Positions 1 through 10,171 of a DNA stretch of 64,000 nt are shown here, piece after piece. A model generated the notes under the pieces. The model saw only the letters and a program-made list of their open reading frames with translations, was not told the origin of the DNA and made no database searches. This DNA is from Chromatium okenii. GTDB taxonomy: Bacteria > Pseudomonadota > Gammaproteobacteria > Chromatiales > Chromatiaceae. The translations under genes were made by a program, and so were the position numbers. The stretch lies in NCBI RefSeq assembly GCF_002958735.1, contig NZ_PPGH01000013.1, positions 1 through 64,000 on the forward strand. The letters are read 5' to 3'. Positions within the stretch are counted from its first letter, which is position 1. Each line of letters starts with the position of its first letter.

Positions 1-17
1 CAATTGATTCATCCTGA

Positions 18-224
18 TGCAGCAAAATTCGCTACAGCGTCGCATTACTGTATTGGGGTTATCACATTATTGAAGGCTCAAAACCGCAATTAGCTTTTCG
101 TGAAACTGCCGGGCGCAGTTATCCCCGCACCGATTTTTTACAATTGGCAGAATATCTTGAAAATCACACCGATATTGATAAGTTGCGCGATATAGAACAT
201 GTGATTTTTCAGCCGCGAGAATAA
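18..224 (+). pseudogene. C-terminal fragment of an unrecognised gene
   Basis: An open frame of about 68 codons runs from just after a TGA at 15-17 to a TAA at 222-224. The translation is protein-like, with the stretches YWGYHIIEGSKPQ and FRETAGRSYPRTDFLQLAEY, but no start codon with a ribosome binding site is visible. Bases 1-92 are open in another frame, so the gene may continue upstream through a frameshift near 40-60. I do not recognise the family. It may be the tail of a gene starting outside the window or a decayed remnant beside the toxin remnant that follows. Confidence 0.35.
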
Positions 225-310
225 ATGCTATTCAGGAAAATCTCTGCTTTTTCCAATGAATGCTTCAGTGACTTTTAGTCCGCTAAGTACGAAGTGAAGA
301 AGGCACCTAA

Positions 311-427
311 AATGCTGACATCCGCTTTGATGTGTATGTCCTCCACGCTTTTGTGAAAAAAACGCAGCGCACCCGCAGCGAAGATATAGAATTGGCAACG
401 CGCCGTTATCGCCACATTGAGGAATAA
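311..427 (+). pseudogene. Remnant of HigB/Gp49-type toxin (C-terminal part only)
   Basis: The 38 codons ending in TAA at 425-427 read like the C-terminus of phage-derived Gp49/HigB-type (RelE superfamily) toxins: VYVLHAFVKKTQRT followed by an ELATRRYRHIEE tail. The frame is closed upstream by a TAA at 308-310, and the roughly 70 N-terminal residues of an intact toxin are not found in bases 225-310. It lies 3 bp before an antitoxin gene in the usual toxin-first order. Known for the family: such toxins are ribosome-dependent mRNA interferases. Inferred: this copy is inactive, unless sequencing deletions hide the N-terminus. Confidence 0.6.
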
Positions 428-430
428 CCC

Positions 431-721
431 ATGACGACCGAATACATCATCGAATCCAGTGGCGACGTGTTCACTGATTTAGGCTTTACGACCGAAGAAG
501 CAAATCTGTTGCGTTTGCGTGCTCAACTCATCACTGAATTGCGCATGAGGATTTCCAGACGCAATTGGACGCACCAGCAAGCAGCAATGCAATTGGGTAT
601 AGAACCAGCACAACTGTCGGATTTAATACGCGGTCAAGAGGAACAGTTTAGTATAGATATGTTAATCACGTTAGCAACTCGTGCGGGTTGCAGAGTGGAG
701 TTAGAACTTTTACCTGCTTAA
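431..721 (+). CDS. HigA-type XRE-family antitoxin
   Basis: This 96-residue protein starts at an ATG 3 bp after the stop of the toxin remnant. Residues 40-90 form a helix-turn-helix of the XRE type (WTHQQAAMQLGIEPAQLSDLIRG), preceded by the DLGFTTEEANLLRLRAQL segment typical of antitoxins paired with Gp49/HigB toxins. Family members bind and neutralise the toxin and repress their own operon. With the toxin truncated, this gene may persist as a stand-alone regulator or as a neutraliser of related toxins elsewhere. The length is normal and no frameshift is seen. Confidence 0.75.
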   Translation: MTTEYIIESSGDVFTDLGFTTEEANLLRLRAQLITELRMRISRRNWTHQQAAMQLGIEPAQLSDLIRGQEEQFSIDMLITLATRAGCRVELELLPA

Positions 722-759
722 TTTTAAGTGGATTAAAAACTCACTACTGGAGAATGACA

Positions 760-3700
760 ATGCTTGACCGTATGCGATCTTTTCATTCACTGGCGCGTGG
801 GGCGGGATTGATTGCCCTGCTCGCGCTGACTATTCCAACTCACGCCGATGGTCTCAACGACACCGGCATTACCACCTGCTCGAATGCCACGCAAAATGGT
901 TTGCCGTGTCCGGTCGCGGGTTTTCCGCGCCAAGATGCTGAATACGGCAGCAACGGTTTTAATTTCACCAAATTAGATGCAGCGGGAAATGATTTGCCCG
1001 CCAGCGCCACCGATCACACCTGCGTCCGCGATAACGTCACCGGTTTGATCTGGCAAGTGAAATTCAGTGATTCATATTACACCTTCGACCAAGCCGCTAC
1101 TTATACTGGAACTGTTAATACAATTGGCTTGTGCGGATTTAATGATTGGCGAATGCCGAATATAAAAGAATTATCGGGAATTGCCGATCACAGCATTGCT
1201 TATCCCGGCCCAACAATTGATACCAATTATTTTCCCAATACGCCGAGTTCGTGGTTTTGGTCGGTTCTCCGCTTGCCAGCAGCGCGGACTACGCGTGGAA
1301 CGTGAATTTCGACCATGGCAACGCCGTCAACTGCGATCGGAACCACTACTACCACGTCCGGCTCGTCCGCGGCGGACAGTCTTTTGATTCTTTTGCTGAT
1401 AACAACGATGGCACAGTCTCCCAAACAAACACTGGGCTAATGTGGGCCAAATGCAGTGAAGGTCAAACCGGCACGAATTGTACAGGCACGGCAACGGGAA
1501 TGAATTGGAGCGCCGCATTAACTGCTGCCAATAACTCTAATCTGGGTGGTTATAACGATTGGCGCTTGCCTAATTTCAAAGAGCTGCAAGCCTTAGTCGA
1601 TTACAGCCGCAATATCCCAGCAATCAACACCAGTTATTTTCCCAATACGCCGAGTTCGTGGTTTTGGTCGGGTTCTCCGTTTACCGTCTACGCGAACGGC
1701 GCGTGGTACGTGGGTTTCGAGAATGGCTACACCTACCACAAACTTCGGAAGGACTACTCCCACGTTCGCCTCGTCCGCAGTGGGGCTGCTGTTGTTAATT
1801 CTTCGTTTGAATTAACTGTCAGTAAAGCTGGAAGCGGCAACGGTACAGTCACCAGCAGCGATGGGAGAATTAACTGTGACCCAACTTGCTGGTCATTTTC
1901 GACCGGTTTTAGCGGTGGCGCTATTGTCAATCTCATTGCCAGTGCCGATAGCAATTCCGTATTTACTGGCTGGAGTGGGGGCGGTTGTTCTGGCACTGGT
2001 TCTTGCACCGTCACCATGAATGCCGCGCAAATCGTCACCGCTAATTTTGCGCCCGCCAGTTATTCGCTCTCGATCAATAAAAGCGGCAACGGATTGATTT
2101 ACAGCGACGACTACAAAATCAATTGCGGTTCGACTTGTTCAGCCGATTTTAATAGCGGCATCATCGTTAATCTCAATACCACGCCCGATGCTGGCTATAT
2201 TTTTAGTAATTGGAGCAACGGCTGCACCGGATCGGCGCGTGTTCAATTCTAATGAACAGCGCAAAAGCGGTATTAGCAACGTTTAATCCTGCGCCAACTT
2301 ATGCCATCGGGTTAGTTGCCAATCCCAGCGTCGGCGGCAGCGTCACTTGCAGCGTCAATCCGGTAATACAAGGCGGCTCAACAAATTGCACTGCAACGCC
2401 AAACTCCGGTTACACGTTTACTGGATTTGCTGGTGATTGCAGCGGCACCTATTGCAGCTTGAATAACGTCACCAGCAATAAAACTGTGACGGCGAATTTC
2501 AGTGCAATCACTTATCCAATTAACGCCACTGCGAATCCGTCAATTGGCGGCAATGTGAGTTGTAGCGTTAATCCAGTGACTTACGGCGGTTCGAGTAATT
2601 GCGCAGCAACGGCAAATACGGGTTATACATTTACTGGATTTGGTGGTGATTGCAGCGGTACGAGTTGCAGCTTGACGAATGTTACTGCGACTAAAACCGT
2701 GACGGCGAATTTCACCGCAATCACTTATCCAATTAACGCCACTGCAAATCCTTCAATTGGCGGCAGCGTGAATTGCAGCGTTAATCCAGTGACTTATGGC
2801 GGCTCCAGTAATTGCACCGCAACAGCAAATACGGGTTATACATTTACCGGCTTTGGTGGTGATTGCAGCGGCACGAGTTGCAGCTTGACGAATGTCACTG
2901 CGACTAAAACTGTGACGGCGAATTTCACCGCAATCACTTATCCAATTAACGCCACTGCGAATCCGTCAATTGGCGGCAACGTGATTTGCAGCGTTAATCC
3001 GGTGACTTATGGCGGTTCCAGTAATTGCACCGCAACGCCAAACTCCGGTTATACGTTTACTGGATTTAGCGGCGATTGCAGCGGCACGAGTTGCAGTTTG
3101 AATAACGTCACCGGCAATAAAACTGTGATGGCAAATTTCACTGCAATCACTTATCCAATTACCGCTACTGCGAATCCTTCAATTGGCGGCAGCGTGAATT
3201 GCAGCGTTAATCCAGTGAGTTATGGCGGCTCCAGTAATTGCACCGCAACGCCAAACTCCGGTTACACGTTTACTGGCTTTGGTGGTGATTGCTACGGAAC
3301 GAGTTGCAGCTTGACGAATGTCACTGCGACTAAAACCGTGACGGCGAATTTCACCGCAATCACTTATCCAATTAACGCCACTGCCAATCCTTCAATTGGT
3401 GGCAATGTGAATTGCAGCGTTAATCCGGTTGTTTATGGCGGTTCGAGTAATTGCGCAGCAACGGCAAATACGGGTTATACGTTTACCGGCTTTGCTGGTG
3501 ATTGCAGCGGTACGAGTTGCAGCTTGACGAATGTCACTGCGAATAAAACCGTGACAGCGAATTTCACTGCAATCACTTATCCAATTAACGCCACTGCAAA
3601 TCCGTCAACTGGTGGCAACGTGAGTTGCAGCGTTAATCCAGTGACTTATGGCGGTTCGAGTAATTGCGCAGCAACGGCAAATACGGGTTATACGTTTACT

Positions 3701-6700
3701 GGCTTTGGTGGTGATTGCAGCGGCACGAGTTGTAGTTTGACGAATGTCACTGCGACTAAAACCGTGACAGCAAATTTCACTGCAATCACTTATCCAATTA
3801 ACGCCACTGCCAATCCTTCAATTGGCGGCAGCGTGAATTGCAGCGTTAATCCGGTGACTTATGGCGGCTCCAGTAATTGTGCAGCAACAGCAAATACGGG
3901 TTATACATTTACTGGCTTTGGTGGTGATTGCAGCGGCACGAGTTGCAGCTTGAATAACGTCACCGGCAATAAAACCGTGACGGCAAATTTCACTGCAATC
4001 ACTTATCCAATTAACGCCACTGCCAATCCTTCAATTGGCGGTAGCGTGAATTGCAGCGTTAATCCGGTTGTTTATGGCGGTTCGAGTAATTGCGCAGCAA
4101 CGGCAAATGCGGGTTATACGTTTACTGGATTTAGTGGTGATTGCAGCGGCACGAGTTGCAGCTTGACGAATGTCACTGCGAATAAAACCGTGACGGCGAA
4201 TTTCACCGCAATCACTTATCCAATTAACGCCACTGCGAATCCGTCAATTGGCGGCAACGTGATTTGCAGCGTTAATCCGGTGACTTATGGCGGTTCCAGT
4301 AATTGCACCGCAACGCCAAAGACTGGTTATAACTTCAGTGGATTTAGCGGCGATTGCAGCGGCACGAGTTGTAGCTTGACGAATATCACTGCGACTAAAA
4401 CCGTGACGGCGAATTTCACCGCAATCACTTATCCAATTAACGCCACTGCAAATCCTTCAATTGGCGGCAGCGTGAATTGCAGCGTTAATCCGGTGACTTA
4501 TGGCGGTTCCAGTAATTGCACCGCAACAGCAAATACGGGTTATACATTTACCGGCTTTGGTGGTGATTGCAGCGGCACGAGTTGCAGCTTGACGAATATC
4601 ACTGCGAATAAAACCGTGACGGCGAATTTCACCGCAATCACTTATCCAATTACCGCCACGGCAAATCCTTCAATTGGCGGCAACGTGAGTTGTAGCGTTA
4701 ATCCGGTTGCTTATGGCGGTTCGAGTAATTGCACTGCGACACCAAAGACTGGTTATAACTTCAGTGGATTTAGCGGCGATTGCAGCGGTACGAGTTGTAG
4801 CTTGACGAATATCACTGCGAATAAAACTGTGACGGCGAATTTCACCGCAATCACTTATCCAATTAACGCCACTGCAAATCCTTCAATTGGCGGCAGCGTT
4901 AATTGCAGCGTTAATCCGGTTGTTTATGGCGGTTCGAGTAATTGCGCAGCAACAGCAAATACGGGTTATACATTTACCGGCTTTGGTGGTGATTGCAGCG
5001 GCACGAGTTGCAGCTTGACGAATGTCACTGCGACTAAAACTGTGACGGCGAATTTCACCGCAATCACTTATCCAATTAACGCCACTGCAAATCCATCAAC
5101 TGGTGGTAACGTGAGTTGTAGCGTTAATCCGGTGACTTATGGCGGTTCGAGTAATTGCACTGCGACACCAAAGACTGGTTATAACTTCAGTGGATTTAGC
5201 GGCGATTGCAGCGGTACGAGTTGCAGCTTGACGAATGTCACTGCGAATAAAACCGTGACGGCGAATTTCACCGCAATCACTTATCCAATTAACGCCACTG
5301 CAAATCCTTCAATTGGCGGCAATGTGAGTTGCAGCGTTAATCCGGTGACTTATGGTGGCTCCAGTAATTGCACTGCGACACCAAAGACTGGTTATAACTT
5401 CAGTGGATTTAGCGGCGATTGCAGCGGTACGAGTTGCAGCTTGACGAATGTCACTGCGAATAAAACCGTGACGGCGAATTTCACCGCAATTACTTATCCA
5501 ATTAACGCCACTGCCAATCCTTCAATTGGCGGCAATGTGAGTTGTAGCGTTAATCCGGTGGCTTATGGCGGTTCGAGTAATTGCACTGCGACACCAAACT
5601 CCGGTTACACGTTTACCGGCTTTGCGGGTGATTGCTACGGAACGAGTTGCAGCTTGACGAATGTCACTGCGAATAAAACCGTGACGGCGAACTTCACTGC
5701 GATCACTTATCCAATTAACGCCACTGCCAATCCTTCAACTGGTGGCAACGTGAATTGCAGCGTTAATCCGGTTGTTTATGGCGGTTCGAGTAATTGCGCA
5801 GCAACAGCAAATACGGGTTATACATTTACCGGCTTTGGTGGTGATTGCAGCGGTACGAGTTGCAGCTTGACGAATGTCACTGCGAATAAAACCGTGACGG
5901 CGAATTTCACCGCAATCACTTATCCAATTAACGCCACTGCAAATCCGTCAACTGGTGGTAACGTGAGTTGCAGCGTGAATCCGGTTGCTTATGGCAGTTC
6001 CAGTAATTGCGCAGCAACGGCAAATACGGGTTATACATTTACCGGCTTTGGTGGTGATTGCAGCGGCACGAGTTGCAGCTTGACGAATATCACTGCGAAT
6101 AAAACCGTGACGGCGAATTTCACCGCAATCACTTATCCAATTAACGCCACTGCCAATCCTTCAATTGGCGGCAGCGTGAATTGCAGCGTTAATCCGGTGA
6201 CTTATGGCGGCTCCAGTAATTGTGCAGCAACAGCAAATACGGGTTATACATTTACTGGCTTTGGTGGTGATTGCAGCGGCACGAGTTGCAGCTTGAATAA
6301 CGTCACCGGCAATAAAACCGTGACGGCAAATTTCACTGCAATCACTTATCCAATTAACGCCACTGCCAATCCTTCAATTGGCGGTAGCGTGAATTGCAGC
6401 GTTAATCCGGTTGTTTATGGCGGTTCGAGTAATTGCGCAGCAACGGCAAATGCGGGTTATACGTTTACTGGATTTAGTGGTGATTGCAGCGGCACGAGTT
6501 GCAGCTTGACGAATGTCACTGCGAATAAAACCGTGACGGCGAATTTCAAGTTAACAGAAGGTTATGTGCTTAATGTCATTAAAAAAGGCACGGGATCGGG
6601 TGTTGTCACTACTACTGATGGTAAAATTAGTTGTGGCATGAATTGCAATGAAAGCTATACAAACGGACAATCAGTCACGCTTAAAGCAGTTTCTGATGTC

Positions 6701-7150
6701 GGTTCTGTATTTACTGGTTGGAGTGGCGATTGCAGTGGTACTAATACCTGTACTGTTAGTATGAATGCACTGAAAAATATCACGGCAACCTTTACTACAA
6801 CAGCGGTTGATTTAGTCATTACCAATATGGTCATTACGCCCGCGTCACCAAGCGCAAATGATTTTTTTGACATTAGCGTTACGGTAAAGAACTTTGCGAA
6901 AAAAGCATTGGATGCGGGTGATTTGACAATTTGGAAAAGTCAAACCAATCTCGGTACTTGCGGGGCATTAGGTAATGCACGTACTCGCGTTGGCACTTTA
7001 GCTGTTGGGGCGAGCCGCACGTTAACAGCGCGATTACGGGTGCCCAACGCGGGAACTTATACTGCGCGGGCATTTATTGATAGCGGCTGTGTCACAACAG
7101 AAACCAGTGAAAAGGATAATCAGTTGGGTAAACTCTATACAGTAAAATAA
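760..7150 (+). CDS. Giant secreted Lcl/DUF1566 and tandem-repeat protein (two frameshifts)
   Basis: One long gene is split over three frames. The ATG at 760 follows GGAGA at 749-753; the ATG at 754 is too close to it. A signal peptide spans about residues 1-30 and ends near THADG. Two Lcl/DUF1566 domains follow, each with NDWR(M/L)PN and YFPNTPSSWFWS motifs and a VRLVR end. Then come InlB-B-like repeats, 20 tandem 71-residue units, one more repeat and a C-terminal CARDB-like Ig domain (about 6800-7140). A base is missing near 1262, where the first domain reads TCGG and its duplicate TCGGG, and another near 2231. Adding both gives 6393 bases, or 2130 residues. No sorting motif or T1SS/T5SS signature was recognised. 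Inferred role: surface or matrix adhesin. A strong terminator follows. Confidence 0.75.
2297..6549 (+). repeat. 20 tandem 213-bp units (71 aa each)
   Basis: The period is 213 bp, starting at the ACTTATCCAATTAACGCC-type segment. The first unit (TYAIGLVANPSVGG) is divergent and the next 19 begin ITYPI(N/T)ATANPS. Each unit keeps four cysteines, in the contexts V(S/N/I/T)CS, SNC, GDC and (T/Y)(S/Y)C, suggesting two disulfides per unit in an exported protein. The length of 4253 bp equals 20 units to within 7 bases. Units 7-8 (from about 3809) and 18-19 (from about 6152) match base for base over roughly 390 bp at an offset of exactly 11 units. Confidence 0.95.
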
Positions 7151-7171
7151 TCACTGCTGTTTTTATGACTG

Positions 7172-7576
7172 TTAGCCTCCCTTTCTACAAAGGGAGGCTT
7201 TTTTATGTATCAATAACGCTTCTGCAACTGAATGGCGTTCGCTATATATGGTGTTCGGATGAAAGCGTAAACTGACTTTTATTTCACCGGGAGGAAGTGC
7301 TTCGCGTAAGTATCCATCCCTGAAGCTATAAAGCCCTTGACCAAGTAAGTATTGATGACCAGAACCAGCATTCGGTAATTGTGCTTTGGTCAACGGACGC
7401 AAATTGGCAGCGACACGCAATAAACATAAACTCTGCCCTGTATTCTCACCATTCGCATAATTGATGGAGGACACACTCCATCCTGCGGTGATTGATCCAC
7501 GCCACCAATAAACATTGGAGTGACAATTTGAAAAGTCGCAGTGAGTGTATTCGACATTTATGCACCTTAAATCCAT
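7172..7576 (-). CDS. Small protein of unknown function coupled to slt
   Basis: A 134-residue frame whose ATG at 7574-7576 overlaps the TAA of the transglycosylase gene (TAATG), suggesting translational coupling. The sequence is protein-like (NVYWWRGSITAGWSV, NYANGENTGQ, LPPGEIKVSLRFHPNTIY), with four cysteines in the first half and no membrane segment or signal peptide. I do not recognise the family. The last dozen codons are encoded by the convergent terminator, so the true C-terminus may end sooner if a deletion hides an earlier stop. The gene closes a minus-strand run of DUF2939, slt and this frame. Confidence 0.45.
   Translation of the reverse strand: MDLRCINVEYTHCDFSNCHSNVYWWRGSITAGWSVSSINYANGENTGQSLCLLRVAANLRPLTKAQLPNAGSGHQYLLGQGLYSFRDGYLREALPPGEIKVSLRFHPNTIYSERHSVAEALLIHKKASLCRKGG
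7174..7205 (+). terminator. Rho-independent terminator
   Basis: A perfect 11-bp stem (AGCCTCCCTTT at 7174-7184 with AAAGGGAGGCT at 7189-7199, loop CTAC) is followed by T7200-7205. It lies 24 bp after the stop of the giant repeat gene. The stop codon of the convergent small gene on the minus strand overlaps its base. Confidence 0.9.
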
Positions 7577-9594
7577 TAACTTTTAGCATTATTCCTGGGT
7601 AACGCAGGAATTGGTGGCAATAAATCACTGAGACGCAATGGTGGTAATCCCAAACGCTCCGCATAAATCACCCGATATGCCAGCACTCGTTCCACATAAC
7701 CGCGTGTTTCATTAAAAGGAATCTGCGCAATCCATAAATCAGCATCAATTGGTTGCGGCGGAAGCCAACTGGTGACTCGCCCCGGTCCGGCGTTATAAGC
7801 CGCCGTAGCGAGCGCGGCATGAGTAAAGCGTTTCCACATCCAGCCCAAATAGGTGCTGCCCAACGTGATGTTGAGCGTCGGATCGGTTAAATCTTGCGAT
7901 GATGGCGCGGGTAAACCGCGAGAAATCGCCACTTCTGCAGCGGTTTTCGGCATTAATTGCATCAAGCCCATTGCGCCGGAGCGAGAAACCACCGCTGGTG
8001 CAAATACGCTTTCTTGGCGCATTACTCCAAAAATCCATTCCGCCGCAATGCCCACTTGCTCCGCTTGCGTTGTCACCTGCTCTTGATAACGCAGGGGAAA
8101 GCGCAGTTTTAAGTCGTCCCAATAACCACTCCGCGCCAGCGTGAAAATCGCCCGATCATGCCAATGCAACACGTCGGCGATGTAGGCTGCCGCTTGTAAA
8201 TCCGCTGCCTCCAAACGCTGCGTCAACGTGCGCCATTCACGCTGGATTTCCGCCTCTCGCGCCAAATGGCGTAATTCACGCAGTCGTGCCCAGGCTGGCG
8301 ACCGAATCAGCCGCACAATTCGCGCTGGTTCGGCTGGCGTGGCGACATCTTTCAAGTGATACGGCTGTCCCAGCCGATCGGCTGCCATGAATCCCCAAAA
8401 ACTCCGCGCTGTTGCAGCTTGCTCAAAACTTTGCCGCGCTGCGGTTGCCTGTCCCAGTGCCGCTTCAGCGCGACCTTGCCAATAACACCAGCGGTCGCGT
8501 TTTTCAGTGCTATCAGGCATTTGCGCCAGCCATGTCGCCAATTTCCCCCAGTCCTGAAACTTTAACGCCGCTCGCGCTCGCTGTTCCTGCTCCGCAAGGT
8601 TGTCAGCGTTCGCTTGCAGCCCATCCCAATAGCGCAGACCTTCTGGATTATTTTTACCAATCAAAGCGTTACCGACGGCAGCGTAAGCGCGATTCCCCGC
8701 AGTAGGATCAGCCGCGAGTAGATCGCGGTAGCGTGTCAACCGTTGCGCGGCATCATCAGGTGCTCGCCGCGCCAGCCGCGTGATGCCATGCGCGACAATC
8801 GCCGCACGTTGCGGATATTCCGTTGCAAATGCTGCGTTATCGCTGATTAGCGTCGGTGTTTGATCAACCGCCAGCCACAGCTCCAGCCACGGGCGCTCCG
8901 GTTCTGGCAGTGACATTCCGAGCCATCGCGCTAAACCTATTTCGCTAGCGTTCATTGCCAAACGAATGCGTTGCCACACCAGCTCCGGTGTCAGTTTTCC
9001 GGCCTGTTGCCACGCCTGAAACACGCGATCACAGGCAGCAGGTTGTGACCGAGGCGATAACCAAATCGCGGCGACTTGCGGCAATACTTCCTCGGCATGT
9101 CCGGTTTCCAGCAGCGCCAGCAGTGATAAACAACGCCGTTCAGTTGACGCATTGGCTGGCAGCGGCGGCGGATCAATGCGCAAATAATCTGCCCAGCGTT
9201 GTGCGGTTACGAGCCGTTGCAGGTACACCTGCCGCAGTGTTTCGGCGAGCGGCGAATCTGCATCAAAGGTAAAGAAATCAAGGATTTCTGCTTCGGAAAC
9301 TGCGTCGAGATTGCGCTCGAGGTCGGCAAAACGCAGATAGGAATACAGCGGATAGGCGCGAAGTTTGGCACTGAGTTGTTCAAAAACTGGGCGATCACCG
9401 CGTTTCAGTGCCTCTTCAGCAGCGAGAAAATCGCTGCGATCATCCGCATGGGCGCACCAAGTTGCAGTCAGCAACAAGCCAGCACTGAATAAGTGCTTAA
9501 AAGTTAGATTAAAAATGGCGGAAGTACCTGAATTGGGAATAACGAGAAAGGCAAAAAACACGCGACACGACGAATGCGTGTCGCGTCGCCTCAT
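7576..9594 (-). CDS. slt: Soluble lytic murein transglycosylase (Slt70 type)
   Basis: A 672-residue enzyme that cleaves the MurNAc-GlcNAc bond of peptidoglycan in the periplasm with 1,6-anhydro product formation. The C-terminal lysozyme-like domain has the catalytic Glu in RQES (about residue 528), then SRSGAMGLMQLMPKTA and AYNAGPGRV. The long middle is the alpha-helical superhelix of the Slt70 family. The ATG at 9594 directly follows the stop of the upstream gene (TAAATG). The hydrophobic signal segment ending CAHADD lies unusually late, around residues 33-51, so an internal non-ATG start is possible. Overall length fits Slt70 (about 645). Confidence 0.92.
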   Translation of the reverse strand: MRRRDTHSSCRVFFAFLVIPNSGTSAIFNLTFKHLFSAGLLLTATWCAHADDRSDFLAAEEALKRGDRPVFEQLSAKLRAYPLYSYLRFADLERNLDAVSEAEILDFFTFDADSPLAETLRQVYLQRLVTAQRWADYLRIDPPPLPANASTERRCLSLLALLETGHAEEVLPQVAAIWLSPRSQPAACDRVFQAWQQAGKLTPELVWQRIRLAMNASEIGLARWLGMSLPEPERPWLELWLAVDQTPTLISDNAAFATEYPQRAAIVAHGITRLARRAPDDAAQRLTRYRDLLAADPTAGNRAYAAVGNALIGKNNPEGLRYWDGLQANADNLAEQEQRARAALKFQDWGKLATWLAQMPDSTEKRDRWCYWQGRAEAALGQATAARQSFEQAATARSFWGFMAADRLGQPYHLKDVATPAEPARIVRLIRSPAWARLRELRHLAREAEIQREWRTLTQRLEAADLQAAAYIADVLHWHDRAIFTLARSGYWDDLKLRFPLRYQEQVTTQAEQVGIAAEWIFGVMRQESVFAPAVVSRSGAMGLMQLMPKTAAEVAISRGLPAPSSQDLTDPTLNITLGSTYLGWMWKRFTHAALATAAYNAGPGRVTSWLPPQPIDADLWIAQIPFNETRGYVERVLAYRVIYAERLGLPPLRLSDLLPPIPALPRNNAKS

Positions 9595-10101
9595 TTAATT
9601 GATGGCGGTGACGGAAGTAATGATGTCAGTGATTTTCCATTTGCCGCCAATGAATGACAGCCGAATGTGCGTTGCGCCCTGTCCGAGGTCGCCAATGCGA
9701 ATTAAAAAGCGGTTATGCGATTCAAAAAACGCGAAATCCATTGCCGCCAGCAAATACGCAGGCGTTTGTTTTGTGGCTTCGTTAATTGCATCACGCAGAG
9801 TACGTTGCGCCCATTCTGGCGTAATCACTTGATCGAGCGCAGCATCACCAAGTCGCGTTAGATTTTCACCGATCCATGTCATCACGCCATGCGGATCAGA
9901 GGTGTTGCCGGGGAGCACATCCTTGACCCCTGCGGTCACGCGCTGTTTATAGTTCGCACGAATTGCCGGTAAATCGAGCAATTCAGCAAGTGGCGCAGTG
10001 GATGGTTGCACAATTGCTTTATCCAGTTGATAAACCGTGTAATACGGCCAGATACCGTAACCAATAATTGCCAGTAGGACGAGATAACCAAAAATACGCA
10101 T
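9595..10101 (-). CDS. DUF2939 family membrane-anchored protein
   Basis: A 168-residue protein with one N-terminal membrane segment (MRIFGYLVLLAIIGYGIWPYY) followed by a soluble domain typical of DUF2939: a YQLDKAI start, a LP(A)IRANYKQR segment and an IRLSFIGGKWKITDI end. The function of the family is not established. The start chosen is the second of two adjacent ATGs (10101). It is first in a minus-strand run with slt, whose ATG abuts this stop, and it is divergent from cca. Confidence 0.75.
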   Translation of the reverse strand: MRIFGYLVLLAIIGYGIWPYYTVYQLDKAIVQPSTAPLAELLDLPAIRANYKQRVTAGVKDVLPGNTSDPHGVMTWIGENLTRLGDAALDQVITPEWAQRTLRDAINEATKQTPAYLLAAMDFAFFESHNRFLIRIGDLGQGATHIRLSFIGGKWKITDIITSVTAIN

Positions 10102-10171
10102 CATGTGAAGATATTCCGTAATGTCAGGATGTAATTGAGATTCTAACTGCGAACGAGATGCTGTGGACGAG

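Noticed and set aside
2297-6549. Regularly spaced repeats that could be mistaken for a CRISPR array or a satellite
   Set aside because: The 213-bp period is an exact multiple of three and is open in one frame with conserved residues; there are no short repeats with unique spacers.
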